The position numbers and the translations under genes are program-made. From assembly GCA_003233345.1 (NCBI GenBank), contig QILK01000008.1:1-54015 (forward strand): a DNA stretch of 54,015 nucleotides. The letters run 5' to 3'. Shown here piece by piece: positions 1-6,222 of this stretch. The DNA is from Gammaproteobacteria bacterium (GTDB taxonomy: Bacteria; Pseudomonadota; Gammaproteobacteria; SZUA-21). Numbering within the stretch: the first letter of the stretch is position 1; each line of letters begins with the position of its first letter. The notes under the pieces were generated by a model. That model was not told the DNA's origin. It saw only the letters and a program-made list of their open reading frames with translations, and did no database searches.

Positions 1-84
1 ACGCCTGAAAATGTATTTGAACGTGCTGACAAGGCATTATACGCGGCAAAAAATCTTGGTCGTAATCGCTGTGAACAAGGCTAA
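1..84 (+). CDS. C-terminal end of a GGDEF-domain protein (partial)
   Basis: Open from the first base to TAA at 82-84, giving 27 residues that include ADKALYAAKNLGRNR. This is the closing signature of GGDEF domains, the helix after the active site of diguanylate cyclases, which make cyclic di-GMP from two GTP. The active-site GG(D/E)EF motif lies outside the window, so activity and any sensor domains cannot be judged. The ORF is too short for the supplied track. Confidence 0.8.
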   Translation, partial: TPENVFERADKALYAAKNLGRNRCEQG

Positions 85-268
85 TTCCTGGCAATCAATG
101 ATGCTGGTGGTGTTTGGATAATAACATTAACAAATCGTAATAAGTGTTCGTATAATAATCTAATTTTTCAATATTTTCTAAATATTGTGACAGCTGTATT
201 CTATAATCGTCTGCTGATTAACAGGTGCGAATTGTTATTTTGTTACAATCGCGCGACGCTATAATAGC

Positions 269-612
269 GGTAAACTTGACGTTATCGCTGTGCTTTTAAA
301 AAAGTCTGAAAAAGGTAAAAAACTGTTAGACAAATTACAAAAATTTTGGCCTAAGGTTAAAGGTTCAGAAATTAGTGTCGATAGTGTTAAATATGATCCA
401 AAGGATTTATTGCCAGACGATACCGATGACTTCTTTACTTATCAGGGTTCGTTAACGATTCCAGTTGTAATGAGATTGTCACCTGGTTGCTCCTTAATCA
501 CACAAGTAAAGTATCGGTACAGACTGCAGATAAGGTCACACTTGAATTTGGTCAAAATGTACGGCCATTACAGGATAAAAATAGCCGAAAAATATTAAGA
601 AATAAAGACTAA
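269..612 (+). pseudogene. Decayed alpha-carbonic anhydrase (3' half, frameshifted)
   Basis: The first part (LDVIAVLLKK...WPKVKG...DLLPDD...FFTYQGSLTIP) reads in the frame of the 290-598 ORF. After about 462 the match continues in another frame as SCNEIVTWLLLNH...FGQNVRPLQDKNSRKIL, ending at TAA 610-612. Joined, this follows the C-terminal half of alpha-class carbonic anhydrases, with their YxGSLTTPPC-E-V-W signature and the late NNRPVQPLN-R-L segment. A single-base loss at the PP position explains the shift. No N-terminal half with the zinc-binding histidines is visible between 84 and 269, so the gene is both truncated and frameshifted. The 102-aa ORF (GTG start at 290) is therefore not a real protein end to end. 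Confidence 0.72.
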
Positions 613-634
613 CTGGTAATCTCGTTAGTCCGCT

Positions 635-662
635 AAGCAGGATACGGGTGTATCCTGCTTTT
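635..662 (+). terminator. Rho-independent terminator after the carbonic anhydrase remnant
   Basis: Perfect 11-bp stem AAGCAGGATAC/GTATCCTGCTT with a GGGT loop, followed by TTTCT and a T8 run further on. It is correctly placed to terminate the degraded gene, a leftover of its former transcription unit. Confidence 0.7.
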
Positions 663-883
663 CTAAAGGGGGTTTTTTTTCAACCCATTGAAAAATAAGG
701 TATAATTTTATTTTGCTTACAGTATTCAACTGACTTGCAATTGCAGGTATAATTTGTTCGTACATTAGTAATTACTTCTTGCTAATTACATAAAACTTTT
801 CATCGCAGTGTGATTTACTAGAGAAAGTCTGGTGTTTCACGCAGCACAGATTTTAACTTTAAATAATTAATGAGGTTAGTATT

Positions 884-1354
884 GTGGGAGACTCAGATAG
901 TTCTTTTTTCAGAAATTTTTCGATAGTTTTATCGGTTCTTATAGTTATATCAGTTGGTGTTTATGTTTTGGCACAAAGCGTGTCAGAGAAAGATAAATTA
1001 CCCAGAAAAGTTTCCGATGCTAATATTGTTCGCGTAAGTGATGTCGATGTTGTTGCTAAAGAAAAAAAACCGGTAGTTAATGTTGCTGCAAAAGTAATGC
1101 CTCGCGCCAAGACACCTGAAGAATTAGGTGTGGCATGTTTAGCTTGCCATAAAACAGGAGCCGCCCAAGCGCCCAAGCTGACCAGCAAAGAAGACTGGGC
1201 AGCACGCGCAAAGAAAAGCGATGTTGATGCTATGGTTAAAACCGTTATTAAAGGTAAAAAGGGTATGCCTCCTAAAGGCGGTACAACTTTAAGTGACGCG
1301 GAAATTAAACAAGTCGTAGAGTATATGTTAAAACAGGCTGGTGTTAGCAAGTAA
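884..1354 (+). CDS. Membrane-anchored monohaem cytochrome c (c5-like)
   Basis: 156 residues starting at GTG, with GAGG upstream. Residues about 10-31 form one hydrophobic segment with no clear cleavage site, so it is probably an N-terminal anchor holding the protein on the periplasmic side. A charged linker (about 35-78) leads to a class I cytochrome c domain: haem-binding CLACH at 85-89 and a likely axial Met at about 128 in GMPPKGG, followed by the usual C-terminal helix (DAEIKQVVEYML). It resembles cytochrome c5/c553-type electron carriers of gammaproteobacteria, which shuttle electrons to terminal oxidases. It stands alone, and the terminator immediately downstream marks it as monocistronic. 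The electron partner is unknown. Confidence 0.88.
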   Translation: MGDSDSSFFRNFSIVLSVLIVISVGVYVLAQSVSEKDKLPRKVSDANIVRVSDVDVVAKEKKPVVNVAAKVMPRAKTPEELGVACLACHKTGAAQAPKLTSKEDWAARAKKSDVDAMVKTVIKGKKGMPPKGGTTLSDAEIKQVVEYMLKQAGVSK

Positions 1355-1375
1355 CGACCTGGCAAGGTAAGCACG

Positions 1376-1403
1376 AAAAGGCCGCAGCAGCGGCCTTTTT
1401 TTT
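1376..1403 (+). terminator. Rho-independent terminator of the cytochrome gene
   Basis: Stem GGCCGC/GCGGCC with an AGCA loop, A4 before and T8 after. It begins about 20 nt past the stop codon. Confidence 0.9.
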
Positions 1404-1832
1404 GCCTGTGAATTTGGGCGCAAGATTATACGTCTATTTCCATATATTTATTGTGTAAGTATAAAGGAATACTAGCATACAAAAGTTATAAGCTGCGGCA
1501 ATGCGAGGTAAGTGAAATCGCAGCGTATAAATATATATAGATTGTCTGGCTGAAAGTATTTATGATAGATCAAAATATCAGCTAAATGATTTAACTATGC
1601 TATATTTGGGGTATTCGTGGGGAGTTAATATAGGGATATTAAAAGACGGACTGTAAACTATATTACAATTATAACGGTATGAGAATGAAAGGACTATTGA
1701 TATTCGATAGTCTGGAATCAAAGAAATAATATGAATAGCATCATACTTTTCAGCCAGTTTTTTGTGTGTTTGGTGTTTGAACCTTTATTAGAATAACCAC
1801 GACTTATAAGTAACAGATTTTTATTAAATCGA
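1404..1832. other. Non-coding stretch, no gene recognised
   Basis: AT-rich, with only very short ORFs (for example from 1730) that lack convincing ribosome sites. One short palindrome, GACTAT-N9-ATAGTC, lies near 1690-1710. I see no RNA gene. Confidence 0.4.
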
Positions 1833-1865
1833 TTCAGCTTAAATTCAGGTTAATGTCACTATAGT
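1833..1865 (+). promoter_or_regulatory. Tandem TTCAG activator site plus -10 box (copy 1)
   Basis: TTCAG at 1833-1837, 6 nt, TTCAG at 1844-1848, 11 nt, then TATAGT at 1860-1865. The same spacing recurs exactly upstream of the two neighbouring genes. Direct repeats 11 bp apart covering the -35 position, about 11 bp before a -10 box, are how PhoB/OmpR-family activators bind. The predicted transcript would have a leader of about 105-110 nt before the ATG at 1981. Confidence 0.7.
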
Positions 1866-1980
1866 ACACACTATATCGAGGCATTCGCAAGGCAGAGCAT
1901 CGCATTGTAAAGACAGCCATAATAATTGTATAGCTGGATCTGAATCAAAATACCAGACTGGTAATACAAGGAGAAGTCAG

Positions 1981-2472
1981 ATGAACACGTTAAAATATTT
2001 TCCATTACTATTAATATTGTTTGCAACTACTGCATTCAGTTATGATAGACAGACGGAGTCGAGAGCTAAGCAACTAGAGACAAGTTCGTGGCATATGGTT
2101 GATATGATTGCGCGCCGTGTCGGAGACGCTAGATTAACAAGCGATGTTCGCCGATTAGCCCGTGCCGCCAGTGTGCTAAAATTTTCGGCTCGCCGTGGTG
2201 ATTTTAAAAATGTTATTGACAGAGATTTTCATCAGGTCGAGTCGCTGTACAAACATGTGTTCGGTTCATTCACAAATGCGCATTATGCACACCATAGACT
2301 GCACGAGCAATCTGATTTTAGAGCCTTACAGGCAAAGTTTTTTGCATTAAGGGCCTCTATTCAAGGTGTCCCTTACCGTCCACAGCACCAACTACCGCAG
2401 GGTCATACTCATGGCAATCAGCATGGCCAGAGACACGGTAGAGGTCATGGGCATGCAGTAGCACCGCACTAG
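1981..2472 (+). CDS. Exported His-rich helical protein, paralogue of the 3602 gene
   Basis: 163 residues. A signal peptide ends at about residue 20 (LLLILFATTAFS, then YDR), with GGAG about 8 nt before the ATG. The mature part is helical and Arg-rich (about 25-125), then ends in a Gly/His/Gln-rich tail with many HG and HGH units (about 137-163), a plausible soft metal-binding or pH-sensitive tail. It aligns by eye with the 3602 product: FSYDR, a D-x-RRLAR-like helix, DRDFHQ, HHRLH, D-R-lQaKF. I do not recognise a named family; it lacks the LTxxQ motif of CpxP/Spy proteins. It sits behind TTCAG promoter copy 1 and has its own terminator. Function unknown; a periplasmic metal-related role is inferred only from composition. 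Confidence 0.75.
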   Translation: MNTLKYFPLLLILFATTAFSYDRQTESRAKQLETSSWHMVDMIARRVGDARLTSDVRRLARAASVLKFSARRGDFKNVIDRDFHQVESLYKHVFGSFTNAHYAHHRLHEQSDFRALQAKFFALRASIQGVPYRPQHQLPQGHTHGNQHGQRHGRGHGHAVAPH

Positions 2473-2492
2473 ATTTTTTAAGTTTGTTGTAC

Positions 2493-2560
2493 ACCGATGG
2501 TTGGGCGCACTCTCCTAAACGTTCCAAGCCTAGCCTAGCTTGCTCAATCATCGGTTTTTT
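2493..2560 (+). terminator. Terminator of the first His-rich gene
   Basis: Arms ACCGATGGTTGGGC (2493-2506) and GCTCAATCATCGGT (2542-2555) pair along their whole length, including G-U pairs. A loop of about 35 nt separates them and T6 follows. Confidence 0.65.
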
Positions 2561-2621
2561 AATTCCCGCCATATAGATCTATCGTTTTCATTCAAACAGC
2601 TGTTATTAACTTTATACCCGG

Positions 2622-2654
2622 TTCAGGCGATGTTCAGTATCAACTATCTATAGT
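2622..2654 (+). promoter_or_regulatory. Tandem TTCAG activator site plus -10 box (copy 2)
   Basis: TTCAG 2622-2626, N6, TTCAG 2633-2637, N11, TATAGT 2649-2654: identical geometry to copy 1. The -10 box ends only 6 nt before the ATG at 2661, so transcription would begin at or next to the start codon. Confidence 0.68.
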
Positions 2655-2660
2655 GCGCTC

Positions 2661-3110
2661 ATGCTACAACAAACACATCAATCTGTTTTTACCTGCCTTA
2701 AGGCCTTATCCCTTATGTGTTTATTGTTTGTGTCATTCGCGCATGGCGAAAAATCGTCGATTAATATTGATAACTTATTTACTACGCTAGAAATGAACGT
2801 CAGCAAACTCGCCAAAATATCTAGCCAAGCGGACGCCAATGTATTTGCGTCGAGTAAACGTCTACTGCTAAAACTTCGCCATTATCGGGGAGCGATTCTA
2901 ATCAGTAACCGAGAACAGCTCTATCGTAACGAATATTTAAGTTTGTTACTTAGCTACTCTGATTTGCAAAGAAGCGCTAAAAATGCCCATAATTTGTTAG
3001 AAATAAATAGGGTTCGCATTATAATGGAGCAGCTTAGGCGTAAAATTATAGAACTTGAGCAGTTCAGAAACAGCTATCATGGCCCTGAAAATAACATCAG
3101 TACTCTATAG
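2661..3110 (+). CDS. Small exported helical protein of the TTCAG cluster
   Basis: 149 residues. The N-terminus has a basic/polar head and a hydrophobic core (ALSLMCLLFVSFAHG), giving a signal peptide cleaved at about residue 29. The mature part is almost wholly amphipathic helix. It is not His-rich but follows the layout of the flanking proteins: a K/R-x3-L-RHYRGAI helix (compare VRHFKRSI in the 3602 product), a YSDLQRS helix (compare YNRLMHS) and a terminal REQLRRKIIELE-type helix. I infer a diverged third paralogue. There is no good ribosome site before 2661, and the predicted transcription start falls on the ATG. Either the mRNA is leaderless or the true start is the ATG at 2715, which would leave too short a signal peptide. 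Function unknown. Confidence 0.6.
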   Translation: MLQQTHQSVFTCLKALSLMCLLFVSFAHGEKSSINIDNLFTTLEMNVSKLAKISSQADANVFASSKRLLLKLRHYRGAILISNREQLYRNEYLSLLLSYSDLQRSAKNAHNLLEINRVRIIMEQLRRKIIELEQFRNSYHGPENNISTL

Positions 3111-3361
3111 TCGCCGCGTGAAAAAAGGGCATTGCTATGTCAAGGTTTTATCCAATCTGGCCTGATGGTGGAATTATACATGTGTTTTAAATGAGAATAT
3201 CCTTTTTGCTTGCTTGAACATCATCAAAAAATTAATTAAAATAGCACTTGTTTAGAATAACTTAATAACCATAAACTAATTTACGTTTATTAATGTGTTG
3301 GCAACGCCACTGTTTTTGCACAACTAAGTTATGTAATGTTGCCAATATTTTGTTATTATTG
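3111..3361. other. Intergenic region before the 3602 promoter array
   Basis: No coding signal. AT-rich, with a short repeat of GTTGCCAA/GTTGGCAA type near 3295-3345. No clear terminator for the 2661 gene. Confidence 0.35.
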
Positions 3362-3394
3362 TTCAGCGGGGGTTCAGTTAATATTTCATCTATT
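3362..3394 (+). promoter_or_regulatory. Upstream TTCAG tandem site (copy 3a)
   Basis: TTCAG 3362-3366, N6 (cggggg), TTCAG 3373-3377. Eleven bases further on lies TCTATT, a poor -10 match. It is probably an extra binding site or a weak distal promoter. Confidence 0.5.
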
Positions 3395-3463
3395 TAGCAA
3401 GTAATATTCACCAGAAATAATTTGTTTTTATAGGTAAAAATCAAGCAACTATCGTGAATCTCG

Positions 3464-3496
3464 TTCAGCCTTAATTCAGTTAGGGTTGCGTATAGT
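3464..3496 (+). promoter_or_regulatory. Tandem TTCAG activator site plus -10 box (copy 3b, main)
   Basis: TTCAG 3464-3468, N6, TTCAG 3475-3479, N11, TATAGT 3491-3496: exact geometry of copies 1 and 2. The predicted leader is about 100 nt, similar to the 1981 gene. Confidence 0.7.
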
Positions 3497-3520
3497 TATA
3501 CATAATAAATTGCCGGACTG

Positions 3521-3558
3521 TTCAGGGACAAAACTAAAAGTGTTCAGCACTAGTTCAG
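3521..3558 (+). promoter_or_regulatory. Downstream phased TTCAG sites (copy 3c)
   Basis: TTCAG at 3521, 3543 and 3554. The last two form the standard 11-bp tandem, and the first is exactly two repeats (22 bp) upstream. They fall in the predicted 5' leader, with no -10 box at the right distance, so they could give feedback repression or cooperative binding. Confidence 0.45.
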
Positions 3559-3601
3559 CGTTTAGGAGCTCTTAATTCATAAACTTTCAGGAGATTTAAA
3601 A

Positions 3602-4006
3602 ATGAGATTGGTAAAAACACTTCCATTATTGTTACTGATGGTAGCCGGATCAGCATTTTCTTATGACCGTGGTCTTTCGTTTAAAGCGAATTCATTGGAA
3701 CGTGCGGCGTACCGCCTTGCACATACGATTCGTCACCGTAGTGGTTACAGCCATGCACATGGTGATGCGAAAAGATTTGCTCGTGAAGTTCGTCATTTCA
3801 AACGTTCAATTCATAATGGTGCAAATTACCACCACTTGAATAGAGATTTTCGGCATATTCGTACTAAGTATAATCGTTTAATGCATAGTGTAAATCGTTC
3901 ACATCGTTTACACCATTCTCGCCATGTTAGCGCCGATATTCGCTCAATGCGACATAAATTCCGCCGTTTGCATGATGAGATACACCATCGGCTAGGCCAT
4001 CATTAA
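3602..4006 (+). CDS. Exported His/Arg-rich helical protein
   Basis: 134 residues; AGGAG lies about 8 nt before the ATG. A signal peptide ends at about residue 20 (LLLLMVAGSAFS, then YDRG). The mature protein is extremely basic, with His spread throughout rather than in one tail (HRSGYSHAHGD, NYHHLNRDF, HRLHHSRHVS, HHRLGHH). It is predicted to be alpha-helical. It is a clear paralogue of the 1981 product in its first about 100 residues but lacks the separate GH-rich tail. It has the most elaborate control region of the three, with three TTCAG tandems. I do not recognise the family. Periplasmic metal buffering, or sensing coupled to a two-component system, is a hypothesis from composition and promoter design only. 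Confidence 0.78.
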   Translation: MRLVKTLPLLLLMVAGSAFSYDRGLSFKANSLERAAYRLAHTIRHRSGYSHAHGDAKRFAREVRHFKRSIHNGANYHHLNRDFRHIRTKYNRLMHSVNRSHRLHHSRHVSADIRSMRHKFRRLHDEIHHRLGHH

Positions 4007-4020
4007 TAAGTTTAGTGGAC

Positions 4021-4063
4021 CTAGAGCTGGGGGTGATAGGTTTGCTCCTTGCTCTAGATTTTA
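4021..4063 (+). terminator. Probable terminator of the 3602 gene
   Basis: CTAGAGC (4021-4027) pairs with GCTCTAG (4051-4057), followed by ATTTT. The T-run is short, so termination may be leaky towards the convergent gene. Confidence 0.5.
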
Positions 4064-4075
4064 ATCGAAGTTTTC

Positions 4076-4639
4076 TTAGTGCAAAATCGTATATTTTTCA
4101 AAGCTTGCTAGTTTAGGTAATTGCTTTGCAAAGACCGTTCTAGTCTTAGTCTCGATCTTCGTATTTATTTCAGTATTTTTTGATAGTGTCTCTGAATAAA
4201 AAAACCAACCTTTTAGTTTTTCTGAATATTTAAACGTTGTGCCAAGTTCCCACAAATCTGATACACCGCCAGTATGGTAGATAGAAAAAACGCCTTTCTC
4301 TGTTATCTCTATACCTCCGTATTCACTAAACGATCTATTAATAGCATCGTGTGGAACCACGAGATTTTTATTTTGTGCGACAACAAAAAACTGGTTTTGC
4401 CCGCTTCCGATTAGTATTTTTACAACGCGGTGCGAATATTGTCGGGATTTTTCGTTATCTTTTTTAAGGACTAGAATGACATCTTTGTGGTTATCTTTAT
4501 TGAGATGGCCTACGGTAAAGTCATGGACATGATAACCGGGGGTTGCATAGTTATTGTAATCTTGCTGCTGTGAATTTGAAAAAGTTAAGCCGGGGTTTAT
4601 AATAATAAACTGAAAAAAATAGTAAGCAATATATAACAT
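4076..4639 (-). CDS. Hypothetical exported protein with an FG-GAP/VCBS-like segment
   Basis: 187 residues. The start is supported by TTGGAG 8-9 nt upstream on the minus strand. The N-terminus (MLYIAYYFFQFIIINPGLTFS) is a signal-like hydrophobic stretch with no lipobox Cys. Residues about 40-60 (FTVGHLNKDNHKDVILVLKK) match the D-x-N-x-D-h-h pattern of VCBS/FG-GAP calcium loops, in which a short Asp/Asn loop precedes a beta strand. Only one such unit is seen, too few for a propeller. The remainder is beta-rich with aromatic residues. Single gene, convergent with the 3602 gene. Function unknown. Confidence 0.6.
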   Translation of the reverse strand: MLYIAYYFFQFIIINPGLTFSNSQQQDYNNYATPGYHVHDFTVGHLNKDNHKDVILVLKKDNEKSRQYSHRVVKILIGSGQNQFFVVAQNKNLVVPHDAINRSFSEYGGIEITEKGVFSIYHTGGVSDLWELGTTFKYSEKLKGWFFYSETLSKNTEINTKIETKTRTVFAKQLPKLASFEKYTILH

Positions 4640-4800
4640 TGCGTATCTCCAAGTAATGATTGGAAATTTTTAGAATTTCCGATTCTATTGGTAATGTTAG
4701 AATGGGATTCTGGCATAAAAATGTTCGATTACTGCGGATGTTATTATCAATAAGGTATAAAACAGATGCTTATTAGCAGCAACGTTTGTTGGAATTAGCC

Positions 4801-4847
4801 GGTCACAAGATTTTTTTGAGTGTTACCACTCAAAAAAATTTCTGACC
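4801..4847. repeat. Palindromic A/T-armed repeat, copy 1
   Basis: GGTCACAAGATTTTTTTGAGTG pairs with CACTCAAAAAAATTTCTGACC around a TTAC loop. The outer arm (GGTCA plus an AAG/AAA-T7 block) matches the two palindromes at 53708 and 53954, while the inner GAGTG/CACTC is unique but still paired. It lies between two minus-strand genes. Confidence 0.6.
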
Positions 4848-4915
4848 GTCTCTTGGAGATTTAAATTGTTGGTGAAAGTAGTATTCTTTCTCTTTTATAC
4901 GTTGCAGGGCTAGAG

Positions 4916-5371
4916 CTATTGAGCGTTCTGATTTTTTACAAAGTAATTATCAGGCCATGTGTCAAGTTTATCATTGCGAACGGCGTCAGCAAGGCTATAT
5001 TGTTTTAATTCGTTGATGAAATTTGTGGTGGCTTTGCGTAATATCATTTTTAGCGAGCAAACGCCCTCGATTTTACATTGTGGTCCCGATGAATTAAAGC
5101 AGCCAACCAAGTTGAAATTAGGCTCGACTTGTACGACTAGTTCGCCGATATTAATTTCGTTGGGCGCTTTCCCTAAGCGAATACCACCGCCTTTTCCTTT
5201 TTCTGACTTAATGTAACCAAGGGTTGATAAATTATGCACGACCTTGACAAGGTGATTACGGGAGATATCGTAATACTCCGCGATACTTTTTATGGTGGCT
5301 TTTTTATTATTGTTGAGGTGTAAGTAGATCAAGACCCTTATGGAGTAATCAGTGAATTCCGTTAGGTGCAT
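4916..5371 (-). CDS. nsrR: Rrf2-family transcriptional repressor, NsrR-like
   Basis: 151 residues from the ATG at 5371, which has GGGAGG 9 nt upstream; the longer track ORF runs into the upstream gene. It starts MHLTEFTDYSIRVLIYL, the winged-helix opening of Rrf2 proteins, with recognition-helix SRNHLVKVV and wing GKGGGIRLG. Three cysteines at about 91, 99 and 105 (C-x7-C-x5-C) correspond to the [Fe-S] ligands of NsrR, whose cluster reacts with nitric oxide to relieve repression of NO-detoxifying genes. Similarity to E. coli NsrR is strong along the length (SRNH, GGIRLGK, IGELV). The start codon overlaps the stop of the TPR gene (TAATG), so the two are translationally coupled. No NO reductase or flavohaemoglobin is in the window. 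IscR is less likely given the Cys spacing. Confidence 0.85.
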   Translation of the reverse strand: MHLTEFTDYSIRVLIYLHLNNNKKATIKSIAEYYDISRNHLVKVVHNLSTLGYIKSEKGKGGGIRLGKAPNEINIGELVVQVEPNFNLVGCFNSSGPQCKIEGVCSLKMILRKATTNFINELKQYSLADAVRNDKLDTWPDNYFVKNQNAQ

Positions 5372-6165
5372 TAGCTTGCCCTCCCAGTATTTTGTAGTTC
5401 TGTTTTTGCCTTCTCGACCCACATTTTATTACGCTGCTGCGTGAACTCAGGATCGCCGTTATTTTCATCGATAATTTTTTCAAAGAGGTTTTTGGCGTTA
5501 CCTGTTTTGCCAAGCCGGTTGAGTAGTCGCGCGTAGCGATATTTTGCTTCAGCACCATTATAGTAGTCAGCCAGTATTTGGTATTCTTCCAATGCTTTAG
5601 TGTACTCAGCCAGTTTCTCGAGGCTACGGGCATAAAGCAAGTGTCCCTCTTGCGATTTGAATGCAGGGTTTGTCTGAATAAGTTTTTCGAGAGAGTTACA
5701 GGCGTTTTGGAACTTACCCACCATGAAATAGGCTTCTGCCAGTCCCTGTAGCAACTGCGGATTCGTTCTGTTTTCGCCTAATAGTGATTTGTGAAATATT
5801 AATAGTGCATCGTGTGGTAAATCCTCTGCAATCAATTTTTTTGCAAGACCGATCCGGTATTCAATTGAGTCTGAGTCGTCTAGTTTATCAATAATACCTT
5901 TTAGGCTTGACCTGGGGTCTTGTGGTCGGAACAATTTACCCGTGGTGCGACTAAATTTTCGCCCGCGCTTACTGGTGGGCAGGTAAATAACATAGATATA
6001 AAGTAACACGCCAATGATAGGAACGAATAATACCAAAAATACCCAATTCCAGCCGTGCCCGTGTTTGAGCGCATGTGCGGCTACAAGAAACTGCAGTGAA
6101 AAAATGATGATAGCGATAACGGGCATAGTTTGCGTGTATACGAAAAAAGGAAAACGGTTATCCAA
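5371..6165 (-). CDS. Membrane-anchored tetratricopeptide repeat protein
   Basis: 264 residues if TTG at 6165 is used; ATG at 6126 gives 251 residues and starts directly before the first membrane segment. Neither has a strong ribosome site. Two hydrophobic helices (about 16-34 and 41-61, separated by a GHGWNW turn) resemble the PLDc_N-type double-pass N-terminus. They are followed by a basic stretch and about four TPR units (DALLIFHKSLLGENR, LLQGLAEAYFMVGKFQNA, LLYARSLEKLAEYTKALEEY, YRYARLLNRLGKTGNAKNLF). The TPRs would face the cytoplasm and act as a protein-binding scaffold. It overlaps nsrR by one base, suggesting co-transcription. The partner is unknown. Confidence 0.75.
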   Translation of the reverse strand: MDNRFPFFVYTQTMPVIAIIIFSLQFLVAAHALKHGHGWNWVFLVLFVPIIGVLLYIYVIYLPTSKRGRKFSRTTGKLFRPQDPRSSLKGIIDKLDDSDSIEYRIGLAKKLIAEDLPHDALLIFHKSLLGENRTNPQLLQGLAEAYFMVGKFQNACNSLEKLIQTNPAFKSQEGHLLYARSLEKLAEYTKALEEYQILADYYNGAEAKYRYARLLNRLGKTGNAKNLFEKIIDENNGDPEFTQQRNKMWVEKAKTELQNTGRAS

Positions 6166-6222
6166 TAGCCTAAATTATAAGAACCAGTCTACACAAAATT
6201 GCGTGAATAAAACAGAGGAAAA

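Noticed and set aside
290-598. 102-aa ORF as an intact small protein
   Set aside because: Its C-terminal part is the wrong frame of a carbonic anhydrase remnant.
961-1374. 137-aa minus-strand ORF
   Set aside because: Antisense to the cytochrome c gene, which has a haem motif, ribosome site and terminator.
1730-1795. 21-codon ORF (MNSIILFSQ...) in the 1.4-1.9 kb gap
   Set aside because: No convincing ribosome site and too short to judge coding potential.
2357-2572. 71-aa minus-strand ORF over the His-rich tail
   Set aside because: Shadow of the repetitive GH-rich coding sequence and terminator; no family features.
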